Of a stretch of DNA of 17,348 bases, positions 6,564-13,299 are shown piece by piece. Each line of letters begins with the position of its first letter. Within the stretch, counting starts at the first letter, position 1. The stretch spans positions 1-17,348 of the forward strand of contig JBEKTJ010000202.1 in NCBI GenBank assembly GCA_049516155.1, in the 5' to 3' direction. Origin of the DNA: Bog-159 sp049516155. Its GTDB lineage: Bacteria; Acidobacteriota; Terriglobia; Bryobacterales; Bryobacteraceae. Below the pieces are notes generated by a model. The model ran no database searches and was not told the DNA's origin. It saw only the letters and a list, made by a program, of their open reading frames with translations. Position numbers and translations under genes: made by a program.

Positions 6564-6747
6564 AACGCGCGATTTGACGCTTCACTTTCGTCTCCACGTT
6601 AGCAGACATGGACGAGGATCTCGTCAGCCGCGCGCGGGCGTGTCCCGATGGAGGCGAAACGCGCGTCGATGCGGCGGCGATGAACAACTGCAGGGTCGCC
6701 ATTTGTCTTGCTTCCAGCACAGCAGACTGCCTCACAACCCCTTCAGA

Positions 6748-6988
6748 CGACGTTTCCGGCGACCGCAAGACGTCCATTGCGATTTCCGTTCTGCGGAGCG
6801 ACACCGCGCTGGAGGATTGGGAGAGCCGCCACGGCCGCACACTGTACGCGAGCGAGCGTTACGCCATCGCCAAGATGGCTCTGTTCCAGGCGTTCGACGA
6901 ACGTCCCGATCCCGCCGCCATGAGCGCCGACGTGCAAGTGCGCGCGGCGGATGTGGAAGCCATTTTGATTACGTTGGGGATCGAGTGA
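6748..6988 (+). pseudogene. 5'-truncated second copy of the conserved hypothetical gene (241-bp direct repeat, copy 2)
   Basis: Codons from VSGDRKTS to ILITLGIE and the stop match 3886-4126 with about 95% identity and no frameshift. Everything before the repeat is unrelated to copy 1. The frame stays open upstream to an ATG at 6608 (MDEDLVSRAR), so a 126-residue chimeric product is possible, but neither that ATG nor the one at 6680 has a Shine-Dalgarno sequence. The N-terminal Tyr-rich domain (YVYQYYYEG) is missing. I treat it as a truncated gene. Because most differences from copy 1 are synonymous, it must have been a coding gene for much of the time since the copies split. Confidence 0.7.
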
Positions 6989-7002
6989 AATTGGGCGGTC
7001 CT

Positions 7003-7030
7003 CGCGGCTCGAGGCGCTCTTAGAGCCGCG
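7003..7030. terminator. Inverted repeat between convergent genes, possible bidirectional terminator
   Basis: CGCGGCTC (7003-7010) and GAGCCGCG (7023-7030) are a perfect 8-bp inverted repeat with a 12-nt loop. It lies between the stop of the truncated copy (6988) and the stop of the leftward dehydrogenase (7103). No T-run follows on either side, so termination is inferred only from position and stem strength. Confidence 0.45.
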
Positions 7031-7102
7031 TCAGGCGGTCAGTGAACTCGGCGACTTTGCCGGTCAGCATCTCCTTCCATCGCAGACTGCCCCAAATCCG
7101 CT

Positions 7103-8731
7103 TCAGACTTCCATCCGTTGTCCGGCCAAGCGGCCGGAGAGCACGCAGCCGCCCAGGAAAGTGCCTTCGAGCGACCCTTTGCCGTGTATGCCACCGCCGC
7201 CGAAACCTGCCGCCTCACCCACGGCATACAGGCCCGGAACCGGCTGGCCATCGGCGGCGCGCAGCACCCGGCACCGCAAGTCGGTCTGAATGCCGCCCAG
7301 ACTCTTGCGGCTCAAAATGAATTCGCGAATGGCGATCAACGGGCGGGCTTTGGGATCCAGGATCTTTTGGAACTTGCAGGTGCGCACGCGGTCGGCGCGA
7401 TACTGCCGCGCATTCGCGATGCGCCGCAATTGATCGTCGTTGGAGTATGCCGGACCGCGATCCAGCATTTCGTCCCACGCGCGCACCGCCGCTTCCATCC
7501 GCGCACGATCAATCTTAAGTCCGTAGAGGTTCTGCCGATCCATACGCTCCATCAACTCGTTGAGATCGCCCGCCACTACAATATCGTCCGGACAATCGCG
7601 GATCAGGCGGTTGACCAGGTCCTTATTGCCAAACAGCAAACTGGCCGCCAGCCCCAGCCGCTGCTTGTAGCGGAACGCGGTCATGTAGTCGCAGCCCGAG
7701 ACCGCCAGTTCCTTGATCGCGATTTTCCAGTTCATCACCTGCCAGGAATACTTGCCGGGCTGCGCCAGAACGCTGGAGACCAAATGCCGCGTGTCGGCAT
7801 AAACGGGCATGGGTCCGGGATGCATGATGCGCTCGCCGCGCGCGTTCAACCACAGCGCCGAGCGCGGCGGCACCAGGCTCAAGCCATCGTTCGGCCGGCG
7901 TTTGGCGGGGTGATGCACGCCCGCGGCGTAATGCCAATGCAGGTCGAGGTGCGTGACTGCGCCGCCCAGCGCCGCGACCCCCTGGTGCAACAGGCCATCG
8001 CCGAAACGGTGGGCGCCGTTGAGCAGTTCTTCGGGCGGATCTCCCCAAGGCTTATACCAATTGGCGCGCACGCAACTGAGATCGCCGCCGCACACGCCGC
8101 CGGATGCGACGACCACGTGCTCGGCGCGCACTCCGAATTCGCGGCCGTCGTCCATTCGGCGGCAAACAACGCCGGTGGCGCGCCCGCCAGTGATTTCGAT
8201 GGCGGAGACCTCGGCATCGAACAACAGTTGCAGATTCGCGCGCTGCGGGTGCGAGTCCAGCGCATTCAATAGCCGGTGGACGATTTCGTAGCCGGTGCCC
8301 CAGGCGATGTGCCAGCGGGGCACGGTATTGCCCGGCGCGTAGAGGCCGCGCTCGGGCCAATTCACCAGCGGGAGGAACGTAATCTTGTTCCGGTCCAGAA
8401 ATTCGAAGATGTACTCGTAGGAATTCTCGCAGTAGAAGCGGCCCCAGGCGCGCGGCCACTCGTCTCCCGCATCGTAATAGGCCACGCTCTGCCAGTCGCG
8501 CCATGCCAGTTCGGGCGAATCGTGGATGCGCAACCGCCGCTGATGCGGCGTACCGATCATGTGTACGCCGCCGAAAGATTCTTTGGCCAGCCCGCCGAAA
8601 TTTTCGCGCCGGTCCTTATCGATCAGCAATACGCGCCGGCCACGGCCGAGCAATTCGTATGCAGCTACGATGCCGGCCAGCCCGCCGCCGGCAATCACGA
8701 TCTCGGTTTCATACGCGCTTGGGCCGCCCAT
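7103..8731 (-). CDS. FAD-binding dehydrogenase of the fumarate reductase/ketosteroid dehydrogenase superfamily
   Basis: A 542-residue cytoplasmic flavoprotein. The N-terminal Rossmann motif IVIAGGGLAGIVAAYELLGR (11-30) has the G15-x-G17-xx-G20 fingerprint, and the strand ends in VLLIDKD, whose Asp38 would bind the ribose. A C-terminal FAD block reads GLYAVGEAAGFGGGGIHGKG, then SLEGTFLGGCVLSGRLAG. Full length and this ending fit the FAD_binding_2 group often annotated simply as FAD-binding dehydrogenase, with 3-ketosteroid delta-1-dehydrogenases as better-known relatives. The substrate cannot be told from sequence, and no steroid or fumarate gene lies nearby. It stands alone on the minus strand. 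A TATACT box 12 nt before the ATG and no Shine-Dalgarno suggest a very short leader. Confidence 0.85.
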   Translation of the reverse strand: MGGPSAYETEIVIAGGGLAGIVAAYELLGRGRRVLLIDKDRRENFGGLAKESFGGVHMIGTPHQRRLRIHDSPELAWRDWQSVAYYDAGDEWPRAWGRFYCENSYEYIFEFLDRNKITFLPLVNWPERGLYAPGNTVPRWHIAWGTGYEIVHRLLNALDSHPQRANLQLLFDAEVSAIEITGGRATGVVCRRMDDGREFGVRAEHVVVASGGVCGGDLSCVRANWYKPWGDPPEELLNGAHRFGDGLLHQGVAALGGAVTHLDLHWHYAAGVHHPAKRRPNDGLSLVPPRSALWLNARGERIMHPGPMPVYADTRHLVSSVLAQPGKYSWQVMNWKIAIKELAVSGCDYMTAFRYKQRLGLAASLLFGNKDLVNRLIRDCPDDIVVAGDLNELMERMDRQNLYGLKIDRARMEAAVRAWDEMLDRGPAYSNDDQLRRIANARQYRADRVRTCKFQKILDPKARPLIAIREFILSRKSLGGIQTDLRCRVLRAADGQPVPGLYAVGEAAGFGGGGIHGKGSLEGTFLGGCVLSGRLAGQRMEV

Positions 8732-8743
8732 GGACGAATGGTC

Positions 8744-8749
8744 AGTATA
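8744..8749 (-). promoter_or_regulatory. -10 box (TATACT) of the FAD-dependent dehydrogenase
   Basis: TATACT matches the -10 consensus in five of six positions and lies 12 nt before the ATG at 8731. The mRNA leader would be only about 5-8 nt, consistent with the missing ribosome-binding site. No consensus -35 is seen at the right distance. Confidence 0.4.
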
Positions 8750-8791
8750 ACCGCAGCGCGCGTCATGGAGCCGATCTACGCCTGGGGCGAC

Positions 8792-10138
8792 TCAAGGCGT
8801 CAAGGAAAACACCGTACCAAACCCCGAAGTTCCGCCATAAAACGTGGTCCCATAGAGCGTCCGCCCGTAAATCGCGACGGCCGCCTCAGGGTTGGCCCCG
8901 TCGCCGCCGCCCAGGAAACTGTGCAGCACCCTCTCGGTCCAGGGGCTGCCAGCGACCGACGGCGGACTCAGCGCGAAAACGGTCCCACGGCCCGAGGTTC
9001 CACCGTTATAGGTGGTTCCGTACAGCGTGCCACCGCCGCCGATGGCGACACCGGCATCGGCATAGGCGCCATCGCTACCTCCGGCGAAGCTATAGAGCAC
9101 GGTTTCGGTCCAAGCCTGGCCCTGCCCAGAGGCTGGCGGTGTCAGAGAGAAAACGGCGCCTAGTAGAAATGCTCCACCGCTTTCGGTAGTGCCGTAGAGT
9201 ACGCCACCGCTACCAATAGCGACGCCGGCGTTCGGATTGAACCCATCGGCGACCCCGCCGGCGAAGTTGTGGAGCACGGTTTCAGTCCAGGCGCCGCCTT
9301 CGCCGGAGGTTGGCGGCTGCAAAGAGAATACGGCGCCATAGCCCAGCGTTCCGCCGCTGAAAGTGGTGCCGTACAGCACGGGCTGCTCACTGGACCCGCT
9401 GCCGATAGTGACGCCGCCTTCGGGAATGGCGCCGTCCGGCCCGTTGATGCCGCCCTTGAATGTGTAAAGAACGGTTTCGGTCCATGCGCCGCCGGATAGT
9501 GCTGGCGGGGTCAAACAGAAAACCGTGCCATAGCCGGATGCGCCTTGCGCAATTCCTCCGGCGCTGGTCGTGCCGTAGAGTACGCCGCCGGCGCCGACCA
9601 CCACACCTCCGACTGGATAGGCGCCGTCGCTTCCTCCGCTGAATACGTAGAGAGTAGTTGCGGTCCAGTGCGCACCGGCGGATTGCGGCGGGGTCAAGGA
9701 GAACACGGTGCCCCAAAGCCCTGTAGACCCGCCCCCTGAGGTGGTGCCGTAGAGCACTGGGTGGCCGCCGGCCGCGCCGCCGATGACGAGAGTTCCGTAA
9801 GGATAGGCTGCGTAACCAGGATCGCCGCCGTTGAAGTTGTGGAGCACGCCTTCGGTCCAGGAGGCGCCTGAAGTCTTGGGCGCCTTGAGCGAGAACAACG
9901 CGCCGTCTCCGCCCGTGCCCCCCGAAGCCCCACCAAATACGGAAACGCCGAAGAGGGCCCCGTCACCGTCGATAACCACACTTGCATACGGGTAGGCCCC
10001 GTCGCCTGGGGGACCGGCGAAATTGTGGAGCGTAGTCAGCGTGGGGGTAGCTTCCTGAGCCGTGCCATATTGCAACGACGCCAGGATGGCCGTCAAGATT
10101 GTTCCAGCAACTGGGAGCAAGTGCCGGGGTTTACGCAT
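8792..10138 (-). CDS. Exported GloVer-repeat protein with seven repeats
   Basis: A 448-residue exported protein. The signal peptide is about residues 1-27 (VAGTILTAILASLQ core). The rest is seven repeats of 50-60 residues with the pattern WTETVLY.F.GG..DGA.P, then GV.IG..GVLYGTT..GG, then G.VFSLTPP. The first unit is the most diverged (ALFGVSVFGG). The protein ends exactly at the last GTVFSLTP strand, with no extra domain, unlike the 5298-6563 protein, which has fewer repeats and an IPT/TIG tail. Seven units suggest a closed seven-bladed propeller. GAGGA lies about 5 nt before the ATG. It is the next gene downstream of the winged-helix regulator on the same strand (93-nt gap), but no link is known. 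Confidence 0.85.
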   Translation of the reverse strand: MRKPRHLLPVAGTILTAILASLQYGTAQEATPTLTTLHNFAGPPGDGAYPYASVVIDGDGALFGVSVFGGASGGTGGDGALFSLKAPKTSGASWTEGVLHNFNGGDPGYAAYPYGTLVIGGAAGGHPVLYGTTSGGGSTGLWGTVFSLTPPQSAGAHWTATTLYVFSGGSDGAYPVGGVVVGAGGVLYGTTSAGGIAQGASGYGTVFCLTPPALSGGAWTETVLYTFKGGINGPDGAIPEGGVTIGSGSSEQPVLYGTTFSGGTLGYGAVFSLQPPTSGEGGAWTETVLHNFAGGVADGFNPNAGVAIGSGGVLYGTTESGGAFLLGAVFSLTPPASGQGQAWTETVLYSFAGGSDGAYADAGVAIGGGGTLYGTTYNGGTSGRGTVFALSPPSVAGSPWTERVLHSFLGGGDGANPEAAVAIYGRTLYGTTFYGGTSGFGTVFSLTP

Positions 10139-10231
10139 ATTTCCTCATTTCCCCAACACCACTATGCTATCACCCAGGGGCCGAGATTTGGCCGATAACG
10201 CACTCCCCGCGGACGAGCTTCGGCACATGCC

Positions 10232-10630
10232 TTAGATATTCGCGACCAGTTGGTACCGGGCGGCCAACGGCACCACGATGCGCTGCCGCCCATGCCCCGG
10301 ATTGGGCGCATCCCGCGTCTCCAGCAATCCGAACGACTCCAGCAGGCGCACATCGCGCATGACCGCCTGCCTGTCGCGCTGCAGCGCGTTCACCAGTTGC
10401 GAAACGGGGATTGCCTTTGGGCGCACAGCCTGCAGCACCCGGACGCGCGCCGTTGAGAGCACCTGCATCAGGTCCGCGGGGTCTTCAAAGACGACTCTGA
10501 CCTCGGCCGGTATCCGTTCACCGCGATCCAGCTTGCGTGCGCGCTCCCGAGACCGCGTGAAAAACTCGTCCACGGCGCCTGTTGTCAGAGTTACGGCGGG
10601 CTTTGCCGGGGCTTTACTGTCTGCTCTCAT
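10232..10630 (-). CDS. Winged-helix DNA-binding protein, HVO_A0114/MarR-like, possible antitoxin or autoregulator
   Basis: A 132-residue protein. A basic N-terminus and a helix (VDEFFTRSRERARKLDRGER) are followed by VVFEDPADLMQVLSTARVRV and a winged-helix domain (about 60-125). The recognition helix is near DRQAVMRDVRLLESFGLLET and the wing GHGRQRIVVPL. This is the pattern of the HVO_A0114-type putative DNA-binding proteins, which as I recall often pair with a small toxin-like (TumE-type) gene. Here no intact partner exists: the upstream frame overlapping its start (10614-10769) lacks a start codon. GGAGG about 9 nt before the ATG supports the start. The extended -10 box at 10772-10777 would drive it with a leader of about 130 nt. 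Confidence 0.75.
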   Translation of the reverse strand: MRADSKAPAKPAVTLTTGAVDEFFTRSRERARKLDRGERIPAEVRVVFEDPADLMQVLSTARVRVLQAVRPKAIPVSQLVNALQRDRQAVMRDVRLLESFGLLETRDAPNPGHGRQRIVVPLAARYQLVANI

Positions 10631-10769
10631 CTTCCAGCCTCCACAATTCCTGCACTTCTTTGAGAAAGCGGCGGTTCAGGTCCGCGCCACGCCTGGGCCG
10701 GCTCAGATAGAAAGTCTCGTCGACCGTCTTCCGAATCCGCGCCGGCTGGGCGCTACCCTGCCCACAGAT
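10614..10769 (-). pseudogene. Start-less reading frame overlapping the regulator, likely remnant of a partner gene
   Basis: Leftward, the frame is open for 51 codons between a TGA (10770-10772) and a TAA (10614-10616) and contains no ATG, GTG or TTG at a usable position. It reads ARIRKTVDETFYLSRPRRG, then ADLNRRFLKEVQELWRLEDE, which looks like genuine protein with a helical end. Its stop overlaps the regulator start by 17 nt, as in toxin-antitoxin or regulator operons. A second short frame beginning with GTG (VGRVAPSRRG) runs out of phase across the same DNA, so a frameshift might have split the gene. The family is not recognised. Confidence 0.35.
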
Positions 10770-10771
10770 TC

Positions 10772-10777
10772 AGTGTA
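10772..10777 (-). promoter_or_regulatory. Extended -10 box (TGC-TACACT) upstream of the regulator
   Basis: Leftward the sequence reads GTGCTACACT, giving TGnTAnnnT. No clear -35 is needed with an extended -10. Transcription would start near 10764, so the start-less frame is inside the leader of the regulator mRNA. Confidence 0.4.
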
Positions 10778-10786
10778 GCACAGATG

Positions 10787-10801
10787 GGATGCCAAGCATC
10801 C
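10787..10801. repeat. Short perfect hairpin in an otherwise empty stretch
   Basis: GGATGC (10787-10792) and GCATCC (10796-10801) form a 6-bp stem with a CAA loop. It lies upstream of the regulator promoter and has no T-run. In 10778-10989 I see no gene with a ribosome-binding site or known motif; the stretch separates the stop of mnmA from the regulator promoter. Confidence 0.35.
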
Positions 10802-10989
10802 TAGCTGCGGGAACCAGGCACCGAAGTCAAGATGAAGCGGCGATAGAACGCCGGCGTGGAGGATCTGTTGGCACGTACTGCCGGTGTACGGCTCCGCCGC
10901 GTACCCATACTATGCGGGCACCGCCTTGGAACCCCGCGCCGAGCCGCGCGGCAAAATTCCTGTGCGGCTTCCTGAACTCTCCGGGCGCC

Positions 10990-12120
10990 TCAATCGATCC
11001 AGCCGCCGCCCAGCACCAAGTCCCCGTCATAAAACACCGCCGCCTGCCCCGGCGTCACGGCCCGCTGCGGCTCATCGAACCGCACTTCCACGCGCGCCGC
11101 GTCCGCCGTCGGATACAGCGTAGCCGCCGCAGCGGCGTGCCTATTTCGGATCTTAACCTGCGCGCGTACGGGCGCCGGCAGCCCCGCAATTGAAACCCAA
11201 TTCACTTCACTTGCTGCAAGGCTGGCGCGCAGCAACTCGTCGTTGCGGCCCACCGTGACGCGCTGCGACTGCGGGTCTGTCGCGATCACATACAGCGGCT
11301 CACCCGTTGCGATGCCCAACCCTTTACGCTGTCCCACCGTGAAATGATGCACGCCGTCATGTTCGCCCAGCTTGCGCCCGTCCGCCGTAACGATCTCGCC
11401 ATGAGTCTGCTCCGCGGGCGTGCCCTTCTGCTGTAAGTACGCGTCCATAAACGCGGCGTAATCGCCATTCGGTACGAAGCAGATCTCGAAGCTCTCGCCC
11501 TTTTCCGCCACCGCCAGTTGCAGGTCCCGGGCCAGCCGCCGCACATCGGCCTTGTGCATCTCTCCCAGCGGAAACAAACTGCGCGCAAGCTGCGCCTGCG
11601 TTAGTCCGAACAGGAAGTAAGTCTGATCCTTGGACTCGTCCACGGCTTTGCGCAACTGATACCGCCCGCCGGCCGCATCAAAAGCAATGCGGGCATAATG
11701 CCCGGTCGCGATCTGCCGCGCGCCCACCGCATCCGCCATCTCCAGGAACTGATCAAACTTAATGAAGTTATTGCACAGCGTACAAGGAATGGGAGTGCGC
11801 CCCGCCAGATACTCCGCGACGAACGGCTCAATCACGCGCGCCTCGAACTGCCGCTCGAAATTCACGACGTAATACGGAATGCCGATCTGCTCCGCCACGC
11901 GGCGCGCATCGTAGACATCGTCGAGCGAGCAACAGCGTCCGGTGGCGCCCTCCACGGAAAGCTCGGGCAGCCGGCGCTGGTTCCAGAGCTGCATGGTGAG
12001 CCCGACGACGGACTGTCCGTCGCGCGCCAACATCGCAGCCACTGTGGAACTGTCCACGCCGCCACTCATCGCAACGGCAATAGGCGCGACACTCATGACG
12101 CCGCTCATGACGTCACTCAT
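10990..12120 (-). CDS. mnmA: tRNA-specific 2-thiouridylase MnmA
   Basis: A 376-residue cytoplasmic enzyme that installs the 2-thio group on U34 of tRNA-Lys, -Glu and -Gln, using ATP to adenylate the base and a persulfide for sulfur. The PP-loop SGGVDSS is at 19-25. The first cysteine motif reads IPCTLCNNFIKF, with Cys113 and Cys116, and the second FEICFVPNGDY, with Cys214. A CCS motif lies at 63-65. Later blocks (HHFTVGQRKGLGIA, then GEPLYVIA) and the barrel end GQAAVFYDGDLVLGGGWI are typical, and length is normal. Its ATG overlaps the stop of the cysteine desulfurase by 4 nt (ATGA type), so translation is probably coupled. Two more ATGs follow within nine codons, so the exact start could be slightly later. 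Confidence 0.95.
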   Translation of the reverse strand: MSDVMSGVMSVAPIAVAMSGGVDSSTVAAMLARDGQSVVGLTMQLWNQRRLPELSVEGATGRCCSLDDVYDARRVAEQIGIPYYVVNFERQFEARVIEPFVAEYLAGRTPIPCTLCNNFIKFDQFLEMADAVGARQIATGHYARIAFDAAGGRYQLRKAVDESKDQTYFLFGLTQAQLARSLFPLGEMHKADVRRLARDLQLAVAEKGESFEICFVPNGDYAAFMDAYLQQKGTPAEQTHGEIVTADGRKLGEHDGVHHFTVGQRKGLGIATGEPLYVIATDPQSQRVTVGRNDELLRASLAASEVNWVSIAGLPAPVRAQVKIRNRHAAAAATLYPTADAARVEVRFDEPQRAVTPGQAAVFYDGDLVLGGGWID

Positions 12121-13292
12121 ACCAGCACCGGCGACAGCCTGCGCAAGTGCGCCACGGACGCCACCACCGCCTCCACCAGCGCATCCACCTGTTCGGCAGT
12201 GTTCGTGCGCCCCAGCGAAAAGCGAATGCTGGCGCGCGCGCGATCCGCGCCCAGCCCGATGGCCATCAGCACGTGCGACGGCTCCACGGCGCCGCTCGAG
12301 CAGGCCGCTCCGCTTGAAACCGCAAAGCCACGCAGGTCCAGCGCAATCACCAGCGCCTCGCCCTCCAGCCCATCGAAGTAGATGTTGGCCGTATTCGGGG
12401 TGCGCGCCGCGCGGTTGCCGTTCACTCCCGTGTGCGGAATGCGATCCAAAATAGCCGATTCCAGCCGGTCGCGCAGGTCGCCGATTCCCTGCGCCTCAGT
12501 CTCCAACTGCGCCTCCGCCAGCTCCGCCGCGCAGCCGAACGACGCCGCCCCCGGCACATTCTCCGTGCCCGGACGCCGCTCCCGCTCATGATGCCCGCCA
12601 AACAGAATGGCGCCCAACCGCGTGCCTCGCCGCACGTACAGCGCGCCGATGCCCTTGGGCGCATAAATCTTGTGGCCGCTCACGCTGTACAGATCCACAC
12701 CCAGCGCGTCCACATCCACCGGAATCTTGCCCAAGGCCTGCACGCCATCGGTGTGCATATACACGCCGGCTTCGCGCGCGATGGCCGCAATTTCCGCCAC
12801 TGGCTGCACGGTTCCCAATTCGTTGTTCGCATGCATCACGGATATCAGCACCGTGTCCGCCCGCAGCGCGCGCCGGATATCGACGGGGTCCACGATGCCG
12901 TCCGCGCCCACCGGCACATACGTCACGGCCACGCCCTCCCGCGCCAACTGCGCACAGGCGTTCAGCACCGCCGGATGCTCGATCGCGGTGGTAATCACAT
13001 GCCGCGAAGCCCGCTTGGCATTGTGCGGATGGCGCACGGTTCCGAAGAGCGCCAGATTGTCAGCCTCGGTGCCGCCGCTTACGAAGACGATCTCGCGTGG
13101 TTGGCAGCCCATCGCCGCAGCGGTCTGCCGCCGCGCCATCTCGAGGCGCTGCTTAGCCGCCTGTCCGAAATGATGAATGCTGGAAGCGTTACCATACACT
13201 TGACCGAGACACGCCACCGCGGTCTCCAGCACTTCCGGAGACACCGGGGTCGTCGCGTTGTGATCGAAGTAGAAACGCTGCACTCTTTTCAT
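12117..13292 (-). CDS. Cysteine desulfurase, IscS/NifS type
   Basis: A 391-residue PLP enzyme that takes sulfur from cysteine as an enzyme persulfide and passes it on, here most likely to MnmA, encoded next in the operon. Marks: FDHNATTPVSPEV at the start, SGGTEADNLAL (72-82), TAIEHPAV, MHANNELGTVQP, HTDGVQALGKI, the PLP lysine Lys208 in SGHKIYAPKGIGALY, and the catalytic Cys331 in SSGAACSSG on a loop like that of IscS. The start at 13292 was chosen because homologs begin close to the FDHNATTP block. The frame is open to an ATG at 13328, but that would lie inside the divergent gene. No Shine-Dalgarno is seen. Whether it also serves Fe-S assembly cannot be told; pairing with mnmA resembles YrvO-MnmA of Bacillus. 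Confidence 0.95.
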   Translation of the reverse strand: MKRVQRFYFDHNATTPVSPEVLETAVACLGQVYGNASSIHHFGQAAKQRLEMARRQTAAAMGCQPREIVFVSGGTEADNLALFGTVRHPHNAKRASRHVITTAIEHPAVLNACAQLAREGVAVTYVPVGADGIVDPVDIRRALRADTVLISVMHANNELGTVQPVAEIAAIAREAGVYMHTDGVQALGKIPVDVDALGVDLYSVSGHKIYAPKGIGALYVRRGTRLGAILFGGHHERERRPGTENVPGAASFGCAAELAEAQLETEAQGIGDLRDRLESAILDRIPHTGVNGNRAARTPNTANIYFDGLEGEALVIALDLRGFAVSSGAACSSGAVEPSHVLMAIGLGADRARASIRFSLGRTNTAEQVDALVEAVVASVAHLRRLSPVLV

Positions 13293-13299
13293 TCTAACA

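Noticed and set aside
7031..7102. Minus-strand tail frame reading KRIWGSLRWKEMLTGKVAEF, ending in TAA just before the hairpin
   Set aside because: It looks protein-like, but it is only about 30 codons long, overlaps the end of the dehydrogenase out of frame and has no start with a ribosome-binding site. A remnant cannot be excluded.
7118..8272. 384-codon open frame on the plus strand
   Set aside because: It is antisense to the FAD-dependent dehydrogenase, which has full motifs at both ends.
5298..10138. Tandem repeats considered as CRISPR
   Set aside because: The repeats are coding units of two GloVer proteins, differ from one another and have no constant spacers.
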